From positions 1 through 64,000 of the forward strand of contig DATFGQ010000025.1 of the NCBI GenBank assembly GCA_035249305.1: a stretch of 64,000 bases of DNA. The letters are read 5' to 3'. The DNA is from DASUNP01 sp035249305 (GTDB lineage Bacteria > Acidobacteriota > Blastocatellia > UBA7656). Positions 1 through 7,332 of the stretch are shown piece by piece. How positions within the stretch are numbered: the first letter of the stretch is position 1; every line of letters begins with the position of its first letter. The notes beneath the pieces were generated by a model. That model saw only the letters and a list, made by a program, of their open reading frames with translations, did no database searches and was not told the DNA's origin. Position numbers and translations under genes: made by a program.

Positions 1-2
1 GA

Positions 3-1757
3 GACGGCTCGCCTCAGATCTACATGCGATGGATGGACACGGGCCAGGTAGCAAAGCTCACCAACTTGCAGAATGCGCCCGTGGGCATAAGCTGGTCGCC
101 GGACGGGCGTCAGATCGCTTTCACATCGCTTGTGCCCGCACGCCCGGCTCAGGTGGCGGAGATGCCGCCCGCCCCGCCCGGCGCGAAGTGGGCCGAGCCC
201 GCGAAGGTCATAGACAAGCTCATCTATCGCTTCGACCAGGAAGGCTACAAGACCGCGGGCTACACGCACCTGTTCGTCATCCCGGCCGAAGGCGGCACGC
301 CGCGCCAGGTTTCGAGCGGTAATTTTCAACACGGAGGCGTCGGCTTCCGCGCAAGCGACGCCGTCTGGTCGCCCGACGGCAAATACTTGCTGATGTCGGC
401 TAACCGCCGCGCGGATTACGAGCTTGAGCCGCTGGACACCGAGGTCTACGAATTCAACGTGGCCGACGGCAGCATGCGCGCGCTCACTAAGCGAAAAGGA
501 CCAGACAATTCGCCCGCCGTCTCGCCGAACGGAAAGCTCATCGCCTACCTCGGGTTCGACGACACCTACCAGGGCTATCAAGTGACGAGGCTCTACGTAA
601 TGAACCGCGACGGGAGCGGCTCGCGCGTAATATCCGCCGACCTCGACCGCGACGTTGCGCGACCAGTCTGGGCCGCGGACAACGACGGAATATACTTTCA
701 ATACGACGATCAGGGGAATACCAAGCTCGGCTTTTACAGCCTTGCGTCAAAGATGAAGTCGTTCACGGGCAACATAGGGACTGGCGGCAGCGCCTACGGC
801 GGGGGCTCTTACACCATAGCCCCGAACGGCGCGTTCGCGATCACCTACAGCCGCCCCGAAGTGCCGGGCGATGTCGCCGTAGGCTCGGTAGCCAACACTA
901 CGGTTAAGGTGATTACAAACATAAATCAGGACCTCCTGTCTCAGCGCCAGCTCGGACAAGTCGAAGAGGTCTGGTACACTTCGTCGAAAGACAACAGGAA
1001 GATTCACGGGTGGATAGTAAAGCCGCCCGACTTCAACCCTTCGCGCAAGTACCCGCTCATCCTTGAGATTCACGGCGGGCCGTTTGCGAACTACGGCGAC
1101 CGCTTCGCGCTCGAACATCAGATCTGGGCGGCGAAAGATTACGTCGTGCTCTACACGAACCCGCGCGGCTCGACAAGCTACGGCGGAGAGTTCGGCAACC
1201 TCATACACCACGCCTACCCCGGAGACGATTTTTACGATCTGAATTCCGGCGTCGACGCGGTGATCGCCAAAGGCTACGTCGACACGGACCAGCTCTTTGT
1301 TACGGGCGGGAGCGGCGGCGGCGTCCTGACCAGTTGGATGATAGGCCGCACGACGCGCTTCCGCGCCGCGGCGACCGTCTACCCGGTCATCAACTGGTAC
1401 AGCTTTGTGCTGACTACCGACATATCGGCGTTCGTCGCCAAGTACTGGTTCCCCGGCATGCCGTGGGACAACGTCGAGCATTACGAGAAGCGGTCGCTGC
1501 TGTCCGTAGTCAAAAACGTCAAGACGCCGACGATGGTCATAACGGGCGAAGAGGATTACCGCACGCCTATGTCTGAGTCCGAGCAGTATTACCAGGCGCT
1601 CAAGCTGCTGGGCGTCGAGGCGGTACTAGTCAGGGTGCCGGGCGAGCCGCACGGCATACGACGACGGCCGAGCCATCACGTAGCGAAGTTGTTGAACATC
1701 GTCGGCTGGTTCGATCAGCACAGGAAAGACGGTGCGGGTTCGGCGGCGAACCGCTAG
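3..1757 (+). CDS. S9 family serine peptidase (prolyl oligopeptidase / acylaminoacyl-peptidase type), 5'-truncated by the window edge
   Basis: The reading frame is open to the left edge of the window; codons before the first visible ATG (24) read DGSPQIY, so the N-terminus is missing. The visible part starts with a TolB/WD40-like beta-propeller containing WSPDG-type repeats (about residues 20-290 counted from the ATG at 24) and ends with an alpha/beta hydrolase domain. The catalytic triad is visible: Ser430 in GGSGGG, an Asp in ITGEEDYRTP and a His in GEPHGI. An HGGP oxyanion segment precedes the serine. S9 enzymes cut short peptides, often after proline or from acylated N-termini. Complete family members are about 650-700 residues, so roughly 100 residues lie outside. 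The M19 gene follows after 17 bp and could be cotranscribed. Confidence 0.9.
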   Translation, partial: DGSPQIYMRWMDTGQVAKLTNLQNAPVGISWSPDGRQIAFTSLVPARPAQVAEMPPAPPGAKWAEPAKVIDKLIYRFDQEGYKTAGYTHLFVIPAEGGTPRQVSSGNFQHGGVGFRASDAVWSPDGKYLLMSANRRADYELEPLDTEVYEFNVADGSMRALTKRKGPDNSPAVSPNGKLIAYLGFDDTYQGYQVTRLYVMNRDGSGSRVISADLDRDVARPVWAADNDGIYFQYDDQGNTKLGFYSLASKMKSFTGNIGTGGSAYGGGSYTIAPNGAFAITYSRPEVPGDVAVGSVANTTVKVITNINQDLLSQRQLGQVEEVWYTSSKDNRKIHGWIVKPPDFNPSRKYPLILEIHGGPFANYGDRFALEHQIWAAKDYVVLYTNPRGSTSYGGEFGNLIHHAYPGDDFYDLNSGVDAVIAKGYVDTDQLFVTGGSGGGVLTSWMIGRTTRFRAAATVYPVINWYSFVLTTDISAFVAKYWFPGMPWDNVEHYEKRSLLSVVKNVKTPTMVITGEEDYRTPMSESEQYYQALKLLGVEAVLVRVPGEPHGIRRRPSHHVAKLLNIVGWFDQHRKDGAGSAANR

Positions 1758-1774
1758 CGCGAAAGGGAGCTCGG

Positions 1775-2926
1775 ATGAATCGTAGAGAGATGTTGAAGCT
1801 CGCGGCGAGTGCGACGGCGGTCGCGCTCGCCACGCCGATGGTCAATCGCGGCCGCTTCCGCCTGTTTGCCAACTCGCAGGCCGCGTACTCTACGCGCGCC
1901 GTCGACCTAGTGAAGCAATCAACCGTCATAGACATGCTCAGCCCGTTCGCCATCAGCTTCGCCAAGCATACGAAGTGGATGTCGAACCCCGCCAGCTTCA
2001 CCTCAGCGGACGCTCAGAGGTTCAAGGATTCCGGCATAAACGTCTTTCACATAGGCGTGGGGCTGGGCGGGCGCGAATCTTACCTGAACGCGCTGAAGTA
2101 CTTCGCCGCGTGGAACGGCTTTATCGCGCATCACGACCAGCTCCTGATGCGCGTGGACACGCCTGGAAAGATCGATCAGGCGAAGACGAGCGGCAAGGTC
2201 GGCGTGCTGCTCGGGCTGCAAAACTCCGAGCATTTTCAGACCGCCGCCGACGTAGACTATTTCTACAACCTGGGCCAGAGAGTCTCTCAGCTCACCTACA
2301 ACGCGCGCAACATGATCGGCAACGGCTCGACCGAGCGGCGCGACGAAGGCTTGAGCGATTTCGGCGTCTCGATCGTCGAGCGGATGAATCGAGTAGGCAT
2401 GGCCGTCGACGTCTCTCACTGCGGCGACCGCACGACGCTCGACGCTTTCGAGGCGTCAAAAAAGCCCGTGCTGATAACACACTCGAACTGCCGCGCGCTC
2501 GTCCCCAACCACCCCAGGTGTAAGACCGACGAGGCGATAAAGAAGATGGCCGCCTCCGGGGGTGTTATGGGGATTACGGGCGTTCGAATGTTCGTGCGCG
2601 ACCGCGAGCCTACTACGATAGAACACGCGCTGGACCATTTCGACCACGTAAAGAAGCTAGTCGGCGTCGAGCACCTCGGCGTAGGCTCCGACGTAGACCT
2701 GGACGGTTACGACGACCTGCCCGAGGGCGAGCACAAGGCTATGCGGTCGGGCTACAAAGGCACGTACGCGTTCAGAGAGAAGGACGACATAGAGGGGCTC
2801 GATCACCCGAAGCGCATGTTCGATCTGGCCGAGGGGCTCCTGCGGCGCAAGTACGCCGACCGCGAGATCGAGATGATACTCGGCGGGAACTTCAAGCGGG
2901 TGCTTTCTCAGATATGGTCGGTTTAA
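1775..2926 (+). CDS. Peptidase M19 (membrane/renal dipeptidase) family protein with Tat signal, metal ligands partly missing
   Basis: The 383-residue product starts with a twin-arginine-like signal (NRREMLK followed by an Ala-rich stretch), so export by the Tat system is likely. The body is M19-like: LTYNARNMIGNGS, GMAVDVSHCG (His215), VLITHSNCRAL (His236) and GVGSD (Asp306). M19 enzymes are zinc dipeptidases with a TIM-barrel fold. The usual N-terminal DGHxD metal motif is replaced by IDMLSP, and the usual bridging Glu in EGG is replaced in LLGLQNSEHF. Several zinc ligands of the classical binuclear site therefore appear absent, so activity may be altered or lost. The start ATG has a GGGAG ribosome site. 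It lies 17 bp after the S9 peptidase gene, suggesting a peptide-degradation unit. Confidence 0.85.
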   Translation: MNRREMLKLAASATAVALATPMVNRGRFRLFANSQAAYSTRAVDLVKQSTVIDMLSPFAISFAKHTKWMSNPASFTSADAQRFKDSGINVFHIGVGLGGRESYLNALKYFAAWNGFIAHHDQLLMRVDTPGKIDQAKTSGKVGVLLGLQNSEHFQTAADVDYFYNLGQRVSQLTYNARNMIGNGSTERRDEGLSDFGVSIVERMNRVGMAVDVSHCGDRTTLDAFEASKKPVLITHSNCRALVPNHPRCKTDEAIKKMAASGGVMGITGVRMFVRDREPTTIEHALDHFDHVKKLVGVEHLGVGSDVDLDGYDDLPEGEHKAMRSGYKGTYAFREKDDIEGLDHPKRMFDLAEGLLRRKYADREIEMILGGNFKRVLSQIWSV

Positions 2927-2928
2927 TA

Positions 2929-2992
2929 GCCACGGAGACACAAAGACACAGAGAAATAAAATTCATACTCTGTGCCTCTGTGTCTCTGTGGC
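2929..2992. repeat. Inverted repeat of the CACAGAGACACAGAG type
   Basis: Two 25-nt arms (2929-2953 and 2968-2992) are reverse complements apart from three positions, with a 14-nt AT-rich loop. It lies directly after the M19 stop codon and could fold as a terminator-like hairpin. A related, perfect palindrome occurs at 14460-14501. Confidence 0.75.
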
Positions 2993-3037
2993 AAAATGAT
3001 CTGAGATTCGATATAAATCAAGCGAGGAGAATCGGCA

Positions 3038-3544
3038 TTGCCACAGAGTAGACACAGAAAGTCCCGGAAAGGCAGAAGGTCTTACGGGAACACTTACACG
3101 AAGAAGAAGTCGAACAAGAGGAATCAGATTATCGCGATCGTGATCATCGCCGGGCTGGCGGTCGCCGCGATACTCTTTCTCGTCACGCGGGGCGGCAACT
3201 CGGGCACCGTCACCACGCCGTCGGGCCTGAAGTACATAGACGTTGTGGAAGGCGACGGGCCGAGCCCGCAGCGGGGCCAGACGATTCAGGTGCATTACAC
3301 GGGCACGCTCGAAAACGGGAAGAAGTTCGACAGCTCCGTCGATCGCGGCCAGCCGTATGAATTCCCGATCGGCACCGGCAGGGTCATCAAAGGTTGGGAT
3401 GAAGGCTTGATGACGATGAAGGTAGGCGGTAAACGTAAGCTTATCATCCCGGCGAACCTCGGATACGGCGCGCAGGGCAATCCGCCCGACATCCCACCCA
3501 ACGCCACACTGCTATTCGACGTGGAGCTGGTTGCGATAAAATAG
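3038..3544 (+). CDS. Membrane-anchored FKBP-type peptidyl-prolyl cis-trans isomerase
   Basis: This 168-residue protein has a very basic N-terminus (about 1-30), one transmembrane segment (about 31-50) and a C-terminal FKBP domain (about 60-168). The domain shows VHYTGTLENGKKFDSS, FPIGTGRVIKGWDEGL and IPANLGYG, the usual FKBP core that catalyses proline isomerisation. The topology implies a catalytic domain facing the periplasm, where it would act as a folding helper. The start is TTG at 3038, preceded by GCGAGGAG at a normal distance; no ATG is available upstream of the membrane segment. The first codons overlap a CACAGAG-like sequence related to the repeat just upstream. Confidence 0.9.
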   Translation: MPQSRHRKSRKGRRSYGNTYTKKKSNKRNQIIAIVIIAGLAVAAILFLVTRGGNSGTVTTPSGLKYIDVVEGDGPSPQRGQTIQVHYTGTLENGKKFDSSVDRGQPYEFPIGTGRVIKGWDEGLMTMKVGGKRKLIIPANLGYGAQGNPPDIPPNATLLFDVELVAIK

Positions 3545-3565
3545 TTTCAAATTTGAGATTTCGTA

Positions 3566-5002
3566 TTGAAACTCCTTCTACTGATCGGCGCGCAGGTTCG
3601 CTCTCAGCTTCGCTGGGCCAAAGAGCACATCTACTCGTGGCTGATACTCGGCCCCGTCATCCTCGGGATCACTTACGCCACCGCGTCGAGGCTCGCTGAA
3701 GACATCTCCGGACTTCACCCATCTTTCGCCCTCGGAGCGGCGATCGGCGCGTTCGCCGTCGCCTGCTTGACGGGGCTGAGCCTGTCGCGAGCGAGCGCGG
3801 AGATTTATCACATACGCCGGCCCGAAAGCTTCTTCGACTCCCTGCCCGTGAGCGCCTCGACATACCTTCACGCGGCGCTCGTCGCGCGGCTCTCAAGGAC
3901 CACGGTCGCGGCCCTGGTCATACTCGTGGCGCGGTGGCTTCTGGGCGCGGGCGAATTCTTAGACCGCGCAAGCATTCTTCCGCTCGTCCTCTTCACGCTC
4001 ATCGTCACGCTCGCCGAAATGCTCGCCGCCTTGAACTGGATTCACTGGAATCATACGAAGCGCGTCCTCCCCGCTCTCTCAGCCCTGCTGATCCTGGCGG
4101 CGACGGTAGCGAGCGCCGGTCTGCTGCTGGCATATATTTTCAAACCGGACGCGATCGGCTCCCAGAGCCGGTTTCAGGGCTTAGCTCTGAATGCCGCGTG
4201 GGTCATCGTTCTATACATTTTAGTTTCTTACTTGCACGCGCGGTGGCGTTTCGCGGATATAGAGTACGCCCGGCGCGTACAATCGCAAGGCCGCTTCAGC
4301 CTCTTCAACGCGCGCACGCTGGCGCAGAGATTCGGCGCGCCCGTGGCGGCAATGCTGGCGCGCGACCTTCAGTTGACGCTCAGGGCGTTCTCGTCGGCCG
4401 TCTACGTCGTGCTGGTGCTGGCCGTGCTGTCGCTTGCGGCGATGATCGCGGTGCTGACTACGGATATGCTGCCGCCCGCGAGCGAAGACGTGGGGTGGTT
4501 CGAAGCGACGTGGCTGCCGGCAGTCCTCGCAATCAAGCTCGGCGCAGTCGCCGCGACGGTCTCTCTTTCGGCGCTGCTCCCGGTGCTTGTCGCCCACGAG
4601 CTGCCGCACATGTGGTTGGAGCGAGCGACAGGGACTACGGGGATGGACGTGTGGCAGGCTAAGGTCTGGTACACGCGCGTTGTCAGCCTGCCCGCGCCGT
4701 TTCTCTCGTTCGCCGTGGGAGTCCTCTTAGCAGACGTGCCGGCGTTTTATCTGATCCCGCTTTTCGCCGAGTGCCTCTTTCTGTGGTGGATGGTCAGCAC
4801 GATTGTCGGCGCGTTCTCGTTCGAGATGCCCGAGCGCGCGGGATTGTCGATTATATTGATGGTGACCGTAGGCGCGGCGGCAGGCTTTTTCGCTTCGCTG
4901 CTCTGGCCTTTCGGGATAATGATATACGCGCAGGGCAACCACGCGCTCGGCCAGCGGGGCCGCGAGAGAGTAAGGTATTACATGATAACGGAGGCCGATT
5001 GA
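3566..5002 (+). CDS. Multi-spanning membrane protein, probable ABC exporter permease subunit
   Basis: The 478-residue product is almost entirely hydrophobic helices with short basic loops; about ten or more membrane spans can be counted. No recognised enzymatic motif is visible. Its role is inferred from the next gene, an ABC ATPase that overlaps it by 4 bp (TTGA), which points to translational coupling and a two-component exporter. The start is TTG at 3566 followed by KLLLLIGAQV; no convincing Shine-Dalgarno is seen. Substrate unknown. Confidence 0.75.
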   Translation: MKLLLLIGAQVRSQLRWAKEHIYSWLILGPVILGITYATASRLAEDISGLHPSFALGAAIGAFAVACLTGLSLSRASAEIYHIRRPESFFDSLPVSASTYLHAALVARLSRTTVAALVILVARWLLGAGEFLDRASILPLVLFTLIVTLAEMLAALNWIHWNHTKRVLPALSALLILAATVASAGLLLAYIFKPDAIGSQSRFQGLALNAAWVIVLYILVSYLHARWRFADIEYARRVQSQGRFSLFNARTLAQRFGAPVAAMLARDLQLTLRAFSSAVYVVLVLAVLSLAAMIAVLTTDMLPPASEDVGWFEATWLPAVLAIKLGAVAATVSLSALLPVLVAHELPHMWLERATGTTGMDVWQAKVWYTRVVSLPAPFLSFAVGVLLADVPAFYLIPLFAECLFLWWMVSTIVGAFSFEMPERAGLSIILMVTVGAAAGFFASLLWPFGIMIYAQGNHALGQRGRERVRYYMITEAD

Positions 5003-5718
5003 CCGACAGCATTGCCGTAGCCGAAACGGTGACGAAGCGATACGGGCCGATACTGGCGGTCGACGGCGTGAGCCTCGCGATAGGGCGCGGCGAAGTCTAT
5101 TCGCTCGTCGGCGCTAACGGCGCGGGCAAGTCTACGCTGATAAGAATGATCGTCGGGATTACAGAGCCCGACGCGGGCCGCATACTGATATGCGGCGAAG
5201 ACCTCGCGCACCGATTGCCGAAGACGAAACGCCACCTCGGCTACCTGCCCGAAGAGCTGATACTCTACGACCGTCTGACGGGCCGCGAGTACCTCAAGCT
5301 TGTAGCCGGTCTTAAAGAGAGCGACCCCGAGCTGATAGCCGACGAGATAGATTTTTTCGAGTTGAGACAGGTCGCCGACAAGCTCGTGGGCGCGTACTCG
5401 CTCGGGATGCGAAAAAAGCTGGGGCTTGCGGCCGCGATGATAGGCTCGCCCGACGTTCTCGTTCTTGATGAGCCGCTGAACGGGCTCGACGTGGAGATGA
5501 TGCGCAAGCTGCGCCTGCGCATAGAGAGCGAGCGCGAGCGCGGGCGCGGGCTTTTGGTATCGTCGCACGTCATGAGTTTCGTCGAGCGTGTGAGTGACCG
5601 GGTCGGGGTGATGCGAGGCGGGCGGTTGGTGGCCGAAGGCTCGCCCGCAGAGCTGCGCGCCGCAACTGCGCTTGCCGACGCGCCTTTCGAAGACATCTTT
5701 TTTCAACTCGCCGGATAA
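4999..5718 (+). CDS. ABC transporter ATP-binding protein
   Basis: A 239-residue nucleotide-binding subunit with Walker A GANGAGKST, a signature-like YSLGMRKKL, Walker B VLVLDEPLNGLD and an H-loop in LLVSSHVM. The DEPLNGLD and SLGMRKK variants resemble ABC-2/CcmA-type exporters. The chosen start is TTG at 4999, which overlaps the upstream permease stop and is preceded by CGGAGG at the right distance; an open frame extends further upstream only as the shadow of the permease. Together with the permease it should energise export of an unknown substrate across the inner membrane. Confidence 0.9.
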   Translation: MTDSIAVAETVTKRYGPILAVDGVSLAIGRGEVYSLVGANGAGKSTLIRMIVGITEPDAGRILICGEDLAHRLPKTKRHLGYLPEELILYDRLTGREYLKLVAGLKESDPELIADEIDFFELRQVADKLVGAYSLGMRKKLGLAAAMIGSPDVLVLDEPLNGLDVEMMRKLRLRIESERERGRGLLVSSHVMSFVERVSDRVGVMRGGRLVAEGSPAELRAATALADAPFEDIFFQLAG

Positions 5719-5729
5719 ACCGTCAAAGA

Positions 5730-7202
5730 CTATCTCGAAAGCCTTATGCTTGAGACGATCCGCTCGAAGGTCGCACGGTATGAATCGAACTCGTCTTCGG
5801 GCGCTATGGTCACAAGGTAAAAGAGACGGCCGTCTGATGTCGCCGTAGTATAGATCACGTCGATCTCTACGACTCCTGTGATCGTCGACGGGCCAGCGAC
5901 GACGGTAGCGAACCCCTGGCGGCCCCCGAAGTTGATCGCCTGTGGTTGCTTCAACACGCGGAAATCCGGGTTGGCCTCTATCTGCTTGCTCACGAACTGC
6001 GCGTTGGCGGATTGCAGGTCGCCCCCCTCGACCGCGATCGCGCCGATAAAGATGCCGTGCGTGACGACGACCCCCTGTTCGGCCTGGCCGTAAGCCCCTT
6101 TGGGCGCAAAGATCATGTTCGAATCGTCCGCGATCAGCGCGTCCCAGTTCTCGGGGTACTCAAGCGTAAACGAGCCATCGCGCGCCTGGAAAGAGGTAGA
6201 GGAGGCCGAAGGCGGCTCGGGCCGCGTTGAAGGCTCGTTAGAGTTGGGGTCGCGCGGCCCCAATCGCGCGGGCTCTTTCGACGAGGCGAGCGCGGCGCGA
6301 CTGGTCAGCCTCTCCTTGATCTGGTTGAACTGTTCCGTGTTGTGGACGGGGTTCTGGCTCACGGGGAGCGAAGGGAGGATGCCGTTGATCTTCGCGGCGC
6401 GGTTGCCGGGGTTCGGGTGGTCGCTCAGAAATTCGGGGACGCGCTGGCCGCCCATCTCTTCGAGCGTCTTAAAAAAACTGACCATGTCGCGCGGGTCATA
6501 ACTCGATTCAGCCATCATGCGCGCGCCTTCGAGGTCGGCTTCGGTCTCGGCCGTGCGGCTGAACTTCAGGAAGACGGCGTTGGCGCCCGCCCCGCCAATC
6601 TGTTCGATCACCTGGCCGAGGTCTGTGTTCCGGCCGCCGGCAATGCCGCTCAGAATATCGAGCCCGGCTTTGGCCAGATAAGCCTTCGACGCCTGGCTGG
6701 TCCCGTGACGCAATGCAACGTGCGCGATCTCGTGCGCGATCACGCCCGCAAGCTCGCCTTCGTTCTTCGCGGCGACGATCGTGCCCGCGTTGATGAAGAC
6801 GAACCCGCCCGGCAGCGCGAACGCATTTATCTCTTTCGTGCCGACGACCGCAAACTGGTATGGGAATTTGTAACCGCCCGCCCGCGAGGCGAGCTTCGCG
6901 CCGAGCTGCTGTATGTAGCCGACGGTTGCGTCGTCCTTGAGCAGGGGCACCTGGCGAACGATCTCCTCGGCCGACCGGCGGCCCAGCTCTATGTCCTGCT
7001 CTGGCTTGAAGAGGTTGAAGCCCGGCTTGAAACGTTCGCGCACGCCGCCGGCATTCTTAGAGCCGCGGCCGCAAGAGAGTTGAACCGCGAGCATGGAAAA
7101 GAGGAGTAGGAGCGCCGCCCCTCGGCGCGCTATAGCCGGCGCGGGCCGACGGCTGAAAGAGAACATGTCTTTAGAGATCATCTTCGATGGATTATACATC
7201 AT
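5730..7202 (-). CDS. M48 family metalloprotease, probable exported lipoprotein, with C-terminal PsbP/DUF1795-like domain
   Basis: The 490-residue product has an N-terminal hydrophobic stretch ending in QLSCGRG, a weak lipobox suggesting periplasmic lipid anchoring. The zinc motif HEIAH is at about residues 157-161, with a downstream Glu in SRTAETEADLEGARMM, matching M48 peptidases such as BepA/LoiP that degrade misfolded envelope proteins. After a Pro/Ser-rich linker (about 310-335) the last 150 residues (SFTLEYPENW onward) resemble a PsbP/DUF1795-like domain. Three in-frame ATGs lie at the 5' end (7202, 7181, 7166); the one at 7166 gives the most normal signal peptide, so the true start is uncertain. 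It converges with the ABC ATPase gene, with an 11-bp gap. Confidence 0.87.
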   Translation of the reverse strand: MMYNPSKMISKDMFSFSRRPAPAIARRGAALLLLFSMLAVQLSCGRGSKNAGGVRERFKPGFNLFKPEQDIELGRRSAEEIVRQVPLLKDDATVGYIQQLGAKLASRAGGYKFPYQFAVVGTKEINAFALPGGFVFINAGTIVAAKNEGELAGVIAHEIAHVALRHGTSQASKAYLAKAGLDILSGIAGGRNTDLGQVIEQIGGAGANAVFLKFSRTAETEADLEGARMMAESSYDPRDMVSFFKTLEEMGGQRVPEFLSDHPNPGNRAAKINGILPSLPVSQNPVHNTEQFNQIKERLTSRAALASSKEPARLGPRDPNSNEPSTRPEPPSASSTSFQARDGSFTLEYPENWDALIADDSNMIFAPKGAYGQAEQGVVVTHGIFIGAIAVEGGDLQSANAQFVSKQIEANPDFRVLKQPQAINFGGRQGFATVVAGPSTITGVVEIDVIYTTATSDGRLFYLVTIAPEDEFDSYRATFERIVSSIRLSR

Positions 7203-7227
7203 CTCGCAGGTTTGTTGAGGAGAGCAC

Positions 7228-7261
7228 GGCGGAGGGCTTAAGCTTGATTAAGCCCTCCGCC
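7228..7261 (-). terminator. Strong hairpin between two minus-strand genes
   Basis: Arms GGCGGAGGGCTTAA (7228-7241) and its exact complement (7248-7261) form a 14-bp perfect stem with a 6-nt loop. It lies between the 7333-10230 gene and the M48 gene, both on the minus strand. There is no clear U-tract, so it could be a terminator, a processing site or an mRNA stabiliser. Confidence 0.55.
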
Positions 7262-7332
7262 TATCATCGGCGTAGACGAGAGCGGGCGGGAGAATCAAAG
7301 GCGCATCGATCGCCTCTTTTGACGGCGAAGGC

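Noticed and set aside
747..1481. Long minus-strand open frame (244 codons) opposite the S9 peptidase
   Set aside because: It is antisense to a clear S9 gene, Arg/Val-rich in composition and without a ribosome site: a GC-rich shadow frame.
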